IMG/VR virus record: IMGVR_UViG_3300048573_000091
Span: 1 to 42,306 of that record
Length of the DNA stretch: 42,306 bases
Source of the DNA: a virus
Direction: 5' to 3' (one strand)
Shown: positions 13,129-20,772 of the stretch, piece after piece
Position numbering within the stretch: position 1 is the first letter of the stretch
Layout: each line of letters opens with the position of its first letter
The notes under the pieces: model-generated
Seen by the model: the letters and a program-made list of their open reading frames with translations, nothing else
Databases searched by the model: none
What the model was told of the DNA's origin: nothing
Position numbers and translations under genes: made by a program

Positions 13129-14880
13129 ATGGCAGCTTTTGTTAGACACGAAGCTTGCCCTAACTGCGGAAGCAAAGATAACTTAGCCGTTTACAGTGAC
13201 GGTAGTTATTTTTGCTTTTCGCACTGTGGGTACAAATCAGTAAGTGAAGAGTTCAAAGAGCAAAACCCTAGACAAAACTCTAAGGTTCAATCTAAAGTCC
13301 GATCAAACGTTAAAAAGGAAGAAGATATGGAAGTTAAACCAAGTACAAAACCTGCACTGACACCAGAGCAAAATGCAGAGATTAAGGCAGAGACTTCTGT
13401 TAAGGCTAAGGGCTTTCGCGGGATTGATAATGATATCAGCAAATACTTCGGAGTTCGTTATTCTTTCGCAGAAGATACTGGAGAGGTCATTGAACAATAT
13501 TACCCTTGCACTCAAGATGGGCAACTATCTGGATATAAAATTCGAGAAGTACCGAAGAATTTTCGTTCAGTTGGTCGTACAGGTGCTGATTGTGAATTAT
13601 TCGGGCAATTTAGGTTTAATCGTGGTGGTAAATATGTGATCATCACTGAAGGTGAACTTTGTGCTTTATCTGCATATCAAATGCTATCTGAGTATAACCA
13701 ATCAAAAAGTGACGGTGTTTTTGAGACAGCAGTAGTTAGTCCTACGACAGGAGCTAATTCTAAAAAGCAAATCGCAGCACAGTATAAATTCTTTGATAGT
13801 TTTGACAATATTATTGTTTGTTATGACAATGACAAAGCAGGTAAAGAAGCAGCAGAAGAGATTATAAAGTTTCTACCGAAAGGTAAAGTCCGTATTATGC
13901 AGATGCGTAAGAAAGATGTTAATGAGTACCTTGAAGCTGGGATGCAAAAAGAGTTTATTCACGATTTTTATAGCGCACAACCATATGTACCCGTTGGTGT
14001 TATGGCATCTACAAGTATTTACGAAAGGATGCTAGAACAAGTAGCCGAAGAGAAAATTCCGTTACCTCCTGTGTTTGATAAACTAAATACAATGTTAGGT
14101 GGTGGTTTATCTTTAGGCCACTGTTATACTTGTTCTGGAGTTACCGGAGGAGGTAAAACATCATTAACCAACGAGATGATCTATCACTGGATTTTTAACT
14201 CTCCACATACAATTGGTGTTGTCAGTTTAGAGCTTTCTGCTAGTCAATATGGAGAGGCACTCCTGAGTAGGCACTTACAGAACAAGATTGCAAAAATGCA
14301 AGCAGAAGAGAAGATGAATTACTTGCGTTCGGATAAGGTACGAGAAGCAGCTAAAGAGTTATTTGAGTTTCCCGATGGCCGCCCAAGGTTTATGTTAGTA
14401 GATGATCGTGACTCTACTCTTGAACAGTTACAAGAGGTTGTTGAAGAAATGGTAATTTGCTCAGGTGTGAAGCTAGTTGTAGCCGATCCTTGGACGGATA
14501 TCGGTGTAGACGGACTATCTATAGATGAACAAGCTGTAGCTATGAAGTGGATTAAATCTATGATTAAAAGCCACAATTGCTCTTTCTTTTTAATTAACCA
14601 TGTGCGTAAATCACAATCCGGGCAGAAAGATCAATCATCTGGTGCTATGATTTCAGAGGCTGATATTATGGGGTCAAGTTCTATTATGAAAAGCTCCAGT
14701 GCTAATATTCTACTTGTACGCAATAAGATGGCAGAAGAGGATTTAGAGCGAAACACTACCCATATCTATCTGAGTAAGAATCGTCTTTTATCGGAAACCG
14801 GCCCTGCTGGAGATGTTTATTATGATTCTCAGACCCATACACTGCACAGTTTAGAAGCTTGGCTTAACTCTTCAGTGTAA
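13129..14880 (+). CDS. DNA primase-helicase (T7 gp4-like)
   Basis: A 583-residue bifunctional enzyme that primes lagging-strand synthesis and unwinds DNA at the fork. Domains in order: a zinc-binding domain (C10, C13, C29, C33 in ACPNC and FCFSHC); a TOPRIM primase core with TEGE near 168 and YDNDKAGKEAAE near 230; a RecA-like DnaB-type helicase with Walker A GVTGGGKTS (about 337-345), Walker B LVVADPW (about 448-454) and the NHVRKS motif. The length is close to T7 gp4 (566). SD AAGGAG precedes the ATG. A homing endonuclease with its own promoter follows. Confidence 0.93.
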   Translation: MAAFVRHEACPNCGSKDNLAVYSDGSYFCFSHCGYKSVSEEFKEQNPRQNSKVQSKVRSNVKKEEDMEVKPSTKPALTPEQNAEIKAETSVKAKGFRGIDNDISKYFGVRYSFAEDTGEVIEQYYPCTQDGQLSGYKIREVPKNFRSVGRTGADCELFGQFRFNRGGKYVIITEGELCALSAYQMLSEYNQSKSDGVFETAVVSPTTGANSKKQIAAQYKFFDSFDNIIVCYDNDKAGKEAAEEIIKFLPKGKVRIMQMRKKDVNEYLEAGMQKEFIHDFYSAQPYVPVGVMASTSIYERMLEQVAEEKIPLPPVFDKLNTMLGGGLSLGHCYTCSGVTGGGKTSLTNEMIYHWIFNSPHTIGVVSLELSASQYGEALLSRHLQNKIAKMQAEEKMNYLRSDKVREAAKELFEFPDGRPRFMLVDDRDSTLEQLQEVVEEMVICSGVKLVVADPWTDIGVDGLSIDEQAVAMKWIKSMIKSHNCSFFLINHVRKSQSGQKDQSSGAMISEADIMGSSSIMKSSSANILLVRNKMAEEDLERNTTHIYLSKNRLLSETGPAGDVYYDSQTHTLHSLEAWLNSSV

Positions 14881-14886
14881 TTGATC

Positions 14887-14915
14887 TTGCAATTACCTTA
14901 GTGTTGTGGTATAAT
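14887..14915 (+). promoter_or_regulatory. Promoter inside the HNH leader hairpin
   Basis: TTGCAA (14887-14892), 17-base spacer, TATAAT (14910-14915) with an extended TGG. Transcripts would begin near 14922, downstream of the 5' arm of the hairpin at 14893-14945. Confidence 0.78.
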
Positions 14916-14945
14916 ATAATATGTTTAACTGCAACACTGAGGTAA
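14893..14945 (+). promoter_or_regulatory. SD-sequestering hairpin of the homing endonuclease gene
   Basis: The arms at 14893-14906 (TTACCTTAGTGTTG) and 14932-14945 (CAACACTGAGGTAA) pair over 14 bp with one G-U. The 3' arm contains the SD (GAGGTAA) of the ORF at 14948. The promoter -10 lies in the loop. Read-through mRNA from the primase gene forms the hairpin; mRNA from the internal promoter lacks the 5' arm and is free to be translated. Confidence 0.8.
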
Positions 14946-14947
14946 CT

Positions 14948-15859
14948 ATGAATGAAAATTTGATAAACGTTAACAATAAAGTATTAGAACTAGTAAAACT
15001 TGATTTATTTGAGTATGACGAGTCAATTCAAACCTGTTTAAAATGGAAACATCTTAGAATTGGTAACGGTGAAAAATTAGTCCCAAGGCTTAATGGAGGT
15101 AAAGCAGGTAGTATAAATTCTAAAGGATTTCTTATCTTATCGCACAAAGCTAAAGTTTACAGTATTCCAAAAATAGTTTGGATTATGCACAATGGGCCTA
15201 TCCCTGAAGGTTATAGTGTAAGACACATAGATTCCGACAGATTAAATACAAAGATTAGCAATCTTACTTTGAAAAAAGATTCGATTGTCTTTTTAGAAAA
15301 ATACTCTGAAGATATTAAAAATTTTATTATATACGATGAATCTAGTGAAAGTTGTATTAGATGGTTATCTAAAAGTTCAAAAGGTTCTAATATAACTGAA
15401 GGGACATTAGCCGGATCACTAGATACTTTAGATGGTTATTGGAAGCTACACGCTTTTGGGAACAACTATAAAGTTCACAGAATTGTGTGGTTTCTTCACA
15501 ATGGAAAAATACCTGAAGGTTTTCATATAGATCATATTAACGGTAAAAGACATGACAATAGAATCGAAAATTTGAGGTTAGTTGTTCCAGAAATTAATTG
15601 GCGAAATAGGACTAAAAATAAAAATAATACTACAGGTTATAACATGATTTCCTATTATGAAGGTTACAATAACAAGGGGACTTTGATACGGCGTTATGAT
15701 GTAAGCATTAGTTTCAATGGAAAATTTAAGTCTAGATCTTTTTCGTGCCTAAAATATGGAGACGAAGTAGCATTAAAACTTGCAATAGAGTGTAGAGATG
15801 AATTGTTATGTAAGATCAATGCACAAGGTGCTGGATATTCTGACAGACACGGCACGTAA
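14948..15859 (+). CDS. Homing endonuclease with tandem HNH modules
   Basis: A 303-residue protein made of two homologous halves. The first (about 20-115) has the flanking pattern YDES...C.KW, PKIVWIMHNGPIPEG and RHIDSDRLNTKISNL. The second (about 128-225) has YDESSESCIRW, VHRIVWFLHNGKIPEG and IDHINGKRHDNRIENLRLV. Only the second keeps the canonical D-H-I; the first has R-H-I, so the nuclease centre there may be dead and serve for DNA binding. The ATG at 14948 is used because an upstream ATG (14921) is at the transcription start. Arginine codons are mostly AGA/AGG, unlike the polymerase gene next door. Confidence 0.88.
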   Translation: MNENLINVNNKVLELVKLDLFEYDESIQTCLKWKHLRIGNGEKLVPRLNGGKAGSINSKGFLILSHKAKVYSIPKIVWIMHNGPIPEGYSVRHIDSDRLNTKISNLTLKKDSIVFLEKYSEDIKNFIIYDESSESCIRWLSKSSKGSNITEGTLAGSLDTLDGYWKLHAFGNNYKVHRIVWFLHNGKIPEGFHIDHINGKRHDNRIENLRLVVPEINWRNRTKNKNNTTGYNMISYYEGYNNKGTLIRRYDVSISFNGKFKSRSFSCLKYGDEVALKLAIECRDELLCKINAQGAGYSDRHGT

Positions 15860-15865
15860 ATTTAA

Positions 15866-15894
15866 TTGACATGGGCCTCAAGTTGTGATAGACT
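15866..15894 (+). promoter_or_regulatory. Possible promoter of the DNA polymerase gene
   Basis: TTGACA (15866-15871), 17-base spacer, TAGACT (15889-15894) with TGTGA before it. The -35 is perfect, the -10 weak. It overlaps the terminator hairpin at 15875-15910. Confidence 0.45.
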
Positions 15895-15910
15895 TGGGGC
15901 TTATTTATTT
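15875..15910 (+). terminator. Terminator hairpin between HNH gene and DNA polymerase
   Basis: A 9-bp stem (GCCTCAAGT / ACTTGGGGC, one G-U) followed by TTATTTATTT. It lies 15 bases after the HNH stop and just before the polymerase SD (GGAAGGAAG). Confidence 0.65.
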
Positions 15911-15921
15911 GGAAGGAAGAC

Positions 15922-18219
15922 ATGCGTTATATCATTGACATTGAATCTACAAACCTGCTACAAAACGGTTTGGACTATACCTCTATACCTTTTAAGTTAA
16001 AGCCTGACTACAAAGTCTGGTGTGTAGTCGTGCGTAACCTAGACACCAAAGCTGTAGTATCACTGGTCAAAGAACAAATCACAAAAGATAACCTCAAGCG
16101 CCTACTACGAAATTGCACTGAGCTAATTGGTCACAATATCGTTGCTTTTGACTTACCTGTATTAATGCTATACGGTGTACTTGACTACACTGTAGGTTAT
16201 CCCGGTCAACCTAGTACATTGTTTGGTAATCCTGTTCAGATTACAGATACACTTTTGTGGTCTAAACTTCTTAATGCTGATCTCCTTGGTGGTCACAGCC
16301 TCGATGCTTGGGGTAAGCGTTTAGGTAACAACAAGATGCACTTTGAAGAGTGGGATCGTTTCTCTCAGGAGATGCTGGACTACTGTATTCAAGATACAAA
16401 TGTAAACGCTTCGATCTTGCAAGAACTTATCAAAGAACAAGGTAAGCACAACTGGAGCAAACCGTATAGTATGGAAGTTAAGCTCACCGATCTTACGTTG
16501 CGTCAAGAACTCTTTGGTTTTGATTTCAACGTAGAGCTTGCACATAAGAATATTGCAGAACTAACTACATTCATGCAAGACATTGCTAAAACTGTAGACC
16601 CACTGCTACCTAAAAAGCGCATGACACAGGCCAATGCAAGTTTCTATCAGTTACCAAAGATTCGTTTTAAAAAGAACGGTGAAGTCTCAGCTAACCTTCT
16701 AAAGTTCTGTGAGAAAACTGGTGCTTTACTATCTGACGATCAAAAGACAATTACTTTTGAAGGTAAGATATTTCCGATTACTACGGATGAACCTCTAAAG
16801 AATGAAGAGACTGCCGACATTGAAGATATCGATGTTGTCAAAGGCTATTTGATTTCCTTGGGTTGGGTTCCATCTGAAGTCAAAGAACGTGATATCGTCA
16901 AGAAGACTGATAAAAGTGTAAGAGACTATGATGGTATTATTGAAGCTATTGACCGCTATGTCAAGCAAACTGAAACTTCAGTGTTTCGTGACTTGCGTTT
17001 AGAATTGCTGGATATTCGTATGGAAAACTTACGTGCATTCTTGATTAAGAAAATCAACGGTACAAAACCTATTTACCTACCAACTACTCCTAAGCTTACT
17101 GTAGGTGTAGAAAAAGAAATCTGTCCTAATCTTATTTCACTAGGTCAAAAGGCAGAGTTTGTTAAAGATGTAGTGCATTACTATACATATCGTCACCGCA
17201 AGAACTCTATTGCTGGTGGTGCTTTGGATGAAGATGGCGAACCAATGACAGGCTTTCTAAGTGCTGTACGTGAAGATGGTCGTGTGCCTACTCCTGCAGA
17301 TACTCTAGGAGCTAATACTGGACGCTATCGCCATAAGATTGTGTGTAACGTGCCTCGCGTAACTTCACTGTACGGTGAACAAATGCGTACACTGTTTGGT
17401 AGTGGTAAAGGGTTGTGGCAACTAGGTTATGATTTTGCTTCACTAGAGGCACGAGTAATGGGACACTATGTGCTGCCTTATACTGATGGTGAAAACTTAG
17501 CTGCAGCTTTGGTTGCAGAAAAGCCCAACGACATTCACAGTATTAACGCACGTAAGCTTGGGATTGATCGTAGTTCTGCAAAATCGTTCTCTTACGCTGC
17601 GATCTATGGAGCACAACCTAAAAAGCTATCTAAGATGCTTGGCATTAGTGAAGCCGAAGGTCAACGCTTGTTTAACGAATATTGGGATGCTGTACCTGCA
17701 CTCAAAGAATTAAAAGAGCGTGTACAACAAAGGTGGGAAGCAAGTGGCAAGAAGAGCATTCCGGGCCTTGATGGTAGGTTGCTATCAACCCGCAGTAAAC
17801 ACAGCCTTATTAACGTTTTATTCCAGTCTGGTGGTGCTATTGCTGCTAAGTGGTCTGCTGTTCGTTTAGCTCAGGCTATGGAAGAACGTGGTATTCTTGG
17901 CGATCCTTTTAAAGACACCAAGAAAGATGTCAAAGTCTGGTGGTTGATTCACATGCATGATGAACAGCAAATGGCTTGTCATCCTAGTTTACTTAAAGTT
18001 AAAAACTTCGCAACAGAAGATGAAGCAAAGGAATTCGTTCAATCTAATCCCGGTTGTAGTGCTATTGGTCACGGTTCTAAAGGTTCTTATGTTGGACTTA
18101 AGACTGTACCTGTAGAATGTATTGAAGAAGGAATCAAAAAAGCTTGCGAAGAGCTGAAACTTCGTGTAGACTTAGGGTTTGAATACATCCCCGGTATGAA
18201 TTGGGGTCAATGTCATTGA
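15922..18219 (+). CDS. Family A DNA polymerase with 3'-5' exonuclease (T7 gp5-like)
   Basis: A 765-residue replicative polymerase. Exonuclease motifs: ExoI D6-I-E8 in YIIDIEST, ExoII GHNIVAFDLP (about 70-79), ExoIII DYCIQDTNV (about 153-161). Polymerase motifs: A QLGYDFASLEARV (about 500-512), B RSSAKSFSYAAIYGA (about 550-564), C LIHMHDEQQ (about 674-682). All catalytic acids are present, so it should proofread and polymerise. T7 gp5 is 704 residues; the extra length is partly in the 285-400 linker. T7 gp5 uses host thioredoxin as clamp; whether this one does is unknown, though a thioredoxin-like protein is encoded at 33023. SD GGAAGGAAG. Confidence 0.94.
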   Translation: MRYIIDIESTNLLQNGLDYTSIPFKLKPDYKVWCVVVRNLDTKAVVSLVKEQITKDNLKRLLRNCTELIGHNIVAFDLPVLMLYGVLDYTVGYPGQPSTLFGNPVQITDTLLWSKLLNADLLGGHSLDAWGKRLGNNKMHFEEWDRFSQEMLDYCIQDTNVNASILQELIKEQGKHNWSKPYSMEVKLTDLTLRQELFGFDFNVELAHKNIAELTTFMQDIAKTVDPLLPKKRMTQANASFYQLPKIRFKKNGEVSANLLKFCEKTGALLSDDQKTITFEGKIFPITTDEPLKNEETADIEDIDVVKGYLISLGWVPSEVKERDIVKKTDKSVRDYDGIIEAIDRYVKQTETSVFRDLRLELLDIRMENLRAFLIKKINGTKPIYLPTTPKLTVGVEKEICPNLISLGQKAEFVKDVVHYYTYRHRKNSIAGGALDEDGEPMTGFLSAVREDGRVPTPADTLGANTGRYRHKIVCNVPRVTSLYGEQMRTLFGSGKGLWQLGYDFASLEARVMGHYVLPYTDGENLAAALVAEKPNDIHSINARKLGIDRSSAKSFSYAAIYGAQPKKLSKMLGISEAEGQRLFNEYWDAVPALKELKERVQQRWEASGKKSIPGLDGRLLSTRSKHSLINVLFQSGGAIAAKWSAVRLAQAMEERGILGDPFKDTKKDVKVWWLIHMHDEQQMACHPSLLKVKNFATEDEAKEFVQSNPGCSAIGHGSKGSYVGLKTVPVECIEEGIKKACEELKLRVDLGFEYIPGMNWGQCH

Positions 18220-18231
18220 TGAAAGGCTAAC

Positions 18232-18618
18232 ATGCGTAAAAACGATCTTATTAAACTGCTGCAAGAACTAAAAGGTAATCCAGAAGTAGTTCTATGGAAT
18301 GGTTATGCAGGAGATTATATGCATATTGATAAAAAGTTTATTGAAAGTGACCTTTGTAAACCTACTTTAGAAACAGCAATAATGCGATATAGACACGAGC
18401 GTTGTATTGATGAAAAAGATTGGAATTATCAATTAACACAGGATGAAATAAAAGATATGACTAAGTGTTATCGTAAAAATTACGAATGGGAGATTAACCG
18501 TTTTGTAACTACAGACGATATCAAAAGAAAGTTATACAAATCTAAAAAGATCGTTGTTATCAATGCTAAACGTTCTGGCAAAACAACATTTGATCGTCTA
18601 GGACAGGTTGAATATTGA
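18232..18618 (+). CDS. Hypothetical phage protein
   Basis: A 128-residue charged protein starting MRKNDLIKLLQELKGNPEVV, the N-terminal helix pattern of a small phage family (LI..L...P.D..V) in which function is unknown. SD GAAAGG precedes the ATG. The C-terminus contains KKIVVINAKRSGKTTFDRLG, which resembles a P-loop phrase but lacks the supporting fold. Confidence 0.7.
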   Translation: MRKNDLIKLLQELKGNPEVVLWNGYAGDYMHIDKKFIESDLCKPTLETAIMRYRHERCIDEKDWNYQLTQDEIKDMTKCYRKNYEWEINRFVTTDDIKRKLYKSKKIVVINAKRSGKTTFDRLGQVEY

Positions 18619-18627
18619 AAGATTAAC

Positions 18628-18762
18628 ATGGCTAATGTAAAACAGGGTACACGCACTAGACCACCTCAGTGGTGGAAGCATCTGAAATTCTTCAAGAAAG
18701 TATTTTGGAAAGCAGAACGTCAAGCACACAAAAAGGAGATTAAACATGAACGAACAGATTAA
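18628..18762 (+). CDS. Short basic protein with PPQWWKHL motif
   Basis: A 44-residue basic protein containing RPPQWWKHLKFFKKVFWKAE, a pattern I recognise from short conserved phage ORFs of unknown function. SD GAAAG. The 3' end overlaps the next gene by 17 bases. Confidence 0.65.
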   Translation: MANVKQGTRTRPPQWWKHLKFFKKVFWKAERQAHKKEIKHERTD

Positions 18763-19033
18763 AGAACTTGCTAGAAAAGCTGGAATAGGTGTTCTGTATG
18801 ATTACTCAGAGCAAGATGATCTTGATGGGTTTAGTCCTCACGCTGGTGTCTGTGATTTAAAAGACATAAATAAATTCGCTGAACTATTAATACAAGAAAT
18901 TTGTAAATTGATTGAACCTGATGAAGAGTGGCGTAAAGATGCATCTTGGGGTTATCTTGGTGGTGAAGAAGGTGTTCATCTGCTAGATGGTGCGATTAGT
19001 ACAATCAAAGGGCATTTTGGAGTACAATCATGA
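18746..19033 (+). CDS. Conserved phage protein, unknown function
   Basis: A 95-residue acidic protein beginning MNEQIKELARKAG with a central KFAELLIQEICKLI helix, a layout shared by many small phage proteins without known activity. A strong SD AAAGGAG lies inside the previous gene. Confidence 0.72.
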   Translation: MNEQIKELARKAGIGVLYDYSEQDDLDGFSPHAGVCDLKDINKFAELLIQEICKLIEPDEEWRKDASWGYLGGEEGVHLLDGAISTIKGHFGVQS

Positions 19034-19224
19034 GCTATGGCGGTTTACCATTTTGGGTATACGAAGTAATTTACGAACAAGACCTTGCTAAGATGCAATG
19101 CTGCTTTGAAGGTGAGTGGTTTGCTGGTACTCACAAGAAGTTACCTGAACATGTGATCAGCATCTCAAGAGCTACTTTCAAAACGCACGATGTTGGAGGT
19201 TGGAATCATGAGTTACACGTATAA
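19030..19224 (+). CDS. Small hypothetical protein
   Basis: A 64-residue protein rich in aromatic residues and histidine, in an ATGA overlap with the previous stop. No motif recognised. Confidence 0.6.
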   Translation: MSYGGLPFWVYEVIYEQDLAKMQCCFEGEWFAGTHKKLPEHVISISRATFKTHDVGGWNHELHV

Positions 19225-19381
19225 GTACAATAAAGAGTATCAAACGTTGGAGCAGTATGATAAAAATGATATACTACGAGCTTGTATGTCAATGCCGCAG
19301 TCTGATCTTGGTGAACTTGCAAAACTTTATTGGAATAAAATTCTAAAAGATATTGACACAAAGATCAAAACTGATGTATAA
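19208..19381 (+). CDS. Small hypothetical protein
   Basis: A 57-residue protein from ATG 19208, chosen because GGAGG lies 8 bases upstream; an upstream in-frame start at 19190 would lack this. Overlaps the previous gene by 17 bases. Last gene before the tRNA / endonuclease interval. Confidence 0.65.
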   Translation: MSYTYKYNKEYQTLEQYDKNDILRACMSMPQSDLGELAKLYWNKILKDIDTKIKTDV

Positions 19382-19386
19382 TTGAC

Positions 19387-19415
19387 TTGATATTGTTACA
19401 ACCTTATGGTATAAT
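19387..19415 (+). promoter_or_regulatory. Promoter of the tRNA-Arg / endonuclease unit
   Basis: TTGATA (19387-19392), 17-base spacer, TATAAT (19410-19415) with extended TGG. The transcript would start near 19422, just before the long inverted repeat. Confidence 0.78.
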
Positions 19416-19426
19416 AAATATAGGTT

Positions 19427-19529
19427 CGAAAACCCTTAGTCCATCCGTGGACTAACTGGATAAGTCACAAATCTTCTAAATTTGGCATCATGTGTGTTCA
19501 AATCACACCGGATGGACTAAGGGTTTTCG
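19427..19529 (+). repeat. 21-bp perfect inverted repeat enclosing tRNA-Arg
   Basis: The arms 19427-19447 and 19509-19529 are exact reverse complements. The inner 7 bp are the tRNA acceptor stem; the outer 14 bp (CGAAAACCCTTAGT on the 5' side) extend it coaxially. Such a long helix would block the normal 5' and 3' ends of the tRNA unless cut. Confidence 0.92.
19441..19516 (+). tRNA. tRNA-Arg(UCU)
   Basis: A cloverleaf can be built by hand: acceptor CCATCCG / CGGATGG (7 bp), D arm GAC / GTC with an 11-base loop containing GG, anticodon arm CAAAT-CTTCTAA-ATTTG with anticodon TCT at 19475-19477, a 7-base variable loop, and T arm GTGTG-TTCAAAT-CACAC. Position 33 is U and 37 is A. Discriminator A, with no encoded CCA. 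The T loop and D loop are canonical. It reads AGA/AGG, the arginine codons that dominate the downstream endonuclease gene. The variable loop is two bases longer than usual. Confidence 0.85.
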
Positions 19530-19555
19530 TCTATACTAAATTATATAAGGTAACT

Positions 19556-20572
19556 ATGACTAGAGAAGAATTTTTTAAAATTGCAGCACAATATGGTTCA
19601 AGGGATAAAGTAACATTTAATTGTGTAAGTTGTGGTATTGATCATCAAAGAATTAAAAAGAATATACTCAAATCTTTTAAATCTGATACTGTAGATTTTG
19701 TATTTTGTTCTTTAGATTGTTATTGTAAATTCAACAGTACTATAGTTAATTGTAATTGTTCACACTGCGGTAAAATAATACAAAGAGTTAAAAATCAAGT
19801 TAAAGTTAAAAACTTTTGTAGTTCTTCTTGTGCAGCATCGTTAAACAACACTCTTAGACAAACCAGAAGTGAAGAAAGTCGTGATAAAACAAGTGAATCT
19901 CTAAAAAATTATTGGGAGAATATAACCGGAGATGCAACTTTACAACCTTCTGCCGTGTTAACAGAATGCGGTAACTGTCAAGGACTATTTACTAAATTGA
20001 TAGCCAATAGAAAATATTGTTCTTTGAAATGTGGAAAGGAAAATAGAAGTGATAAGAAAAAGCAAAAGCTTGCAAATGAATCAAGGAGGCATCCCAGATG
20101 TGCTGTATCTTTTGTCCCGTGTAAGAATTGTAGCATAACGATTCTTCGTTCACCTAGTCAAGGTAAACACTCAAAATTTTGTTCAAAAACTTGTCGCAGT
20201 GCATGGCAAAGCGCATTTCAATCTGAAAGGTTAAAGCACTCTGAAAATCGTAAAAATATCGGCAGACACAGAAAGTCATATTTAGAGAGTAGCTTTGAAT
20301 CTTGGTTAACTGAGAATAATATTATTTTTAAGACAGAGGTTCACTACCGTAACACTGAATTAAATAAAAGCTATTACGTTGATTTCTTGTTTGAAGATTT
20401 AAATTTAGTTATTGAACTTGATGGTAAACAACACGAAAAGACAAAAGAAAAAGACGCAATCAGAGATGAGTTCTTAAAAAGGGTGTATAATCTGAATATT
20501 GTGAGGATAACTCATAAAGAATACAAAACAAAAAGTAGAATTGATGAAATTAAGTGTTTACTTATGTTATAA
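19556..20572 (+). CDS. Zinc-finger homing endonuclease with Vsr/PD-(D/E)XK-like nuclease
   Basis: A 338-residue protein. Residues about 20-230 hold several Cys pairs (CVSCG, CSLDC, CSHCG, CSSSC, CGNCQ, CSLKC, CKNCS, CSKTC), enough for about four zinc fingers. The C-terminal domain (about 245-338) reads ESSFESWLTENNI, then YYVDFLFEDLNLVIELDGKQHE and I-V-R-I-T. This matches Vsr-like or EDxHD/PD-(D/E)XK nucleases used by some phage homing enzymes. ATG 19556 has SD AAGGTAA. An upstream in-frame ATG (19490) lies inside the tRNA and is rejected. Its arginine codons are mostly AGA/AGG. Confidence 0.85.
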   Translation: MTREEFFKIAAQYGSRDKVTFNCVSCGIDHQRIKKNILKSFKSDTVDFVFCSLDCYCKFNSTIVNCNCSHCGKIIQRVKNQVKVKNFCSSSCAASLNNTLRQTRSEESRDKTSESLKNYWENITGDATLQPSAVLTECGNCQGLFTKLIANRKYCSLKCGKENRSDKKKQKLANESRRHPRCAVSFVPCKNCSITILRSPSQGKHSKFCSKTCRSAWQSAFQSERLKHSENRKNIGRHRKSYLESSFESWLTENNIIFKTEVHYRNTELNKSYYVDFLFEDLNLVIELDGKQHEKTKEKDAIRDEFLKRVYNLNIVRITHKEYKTKSRIDEIKCLLML

Positions 20573-20657
20573 ATAGTCCCGCTGATGCCTGTTGCTCAAA
20601 TCCCTAGAGTTAGCGGCACACTTCCAGCGAGGCGGGTGTAAGTCCCGTCATTAAAAA

Positions 20658-20683
20658 TACAGTACAAGTTGCGCTGTACTGTA
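20658..20683 (+). repeat. 9-bp perfect hairpin
   Basis: TACAGTACA (20658-20666) and TGTACTGTA (20675-20683) around an 8-base loop. No T run follows, so it is more likely an RNA processing or stability element than a terminator. Confidence 0.8.
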
Positions 20684-20772
20684 GGATTTCCAGCATGAGG
20701 ATTGTCGTCCAAAATGTTGACATTTCAGTTCCCGTTATATACTTGTTGTATAATGCACTGATGTAACAAAAG

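Larger units (their letters stand above)
19395..19554 (+). promoter_or_regulatory. SD-sequestering pairing around promoter and tRNA
   Basis: GTTA (19395-19398) and CCTTAT (19402-19407), separated by a CAA bulge, are complementary to ATAAGG and TAAC (19545-19554), which contain the SD of the endonuclease ORF at 19556. The 5' arm lies upstream of the transcription start. The arrangement mirrors 14893-14945, but the stem is interrupted and the loop holds a tRNA. Confidence 0.5.

Noticed and set aside
14921-14947. ATG 14921 as start of the tandem-HNH gene
   Set aside because: It coincides with the predicted transcription start of the internal promoter and has no SD.
13129-18219. Group I introns or inteins in replication genes
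   Set aside because: Primase-helicase and polymerase frames are continuous and all motifs are in order; the endonuclease genes are free-standing.
18534-18597. P-loop-like phrase RSGKTTFDRLG in the 128-residue protein
   Set aside because: It sits at the very C-terminus, lacks the preceding Gly-rich strand and Walker B, so it is unlikely to be a nucleotide-binding site.
19490-19555. Upstream in-frame start for the zinc-finger endonuclease
   Set aside because: It lies inside the tRNA-Arg T arm and lacks an SD; ATG 19556 has AAGGTAA upstream and matches the protein's first motif.
20577-20655. A third intact tRNA gene
   Set aside because: D-like and T-like arms can be drawn but no acceptor stem or anticodon stem closes; kept only as a structured interval.
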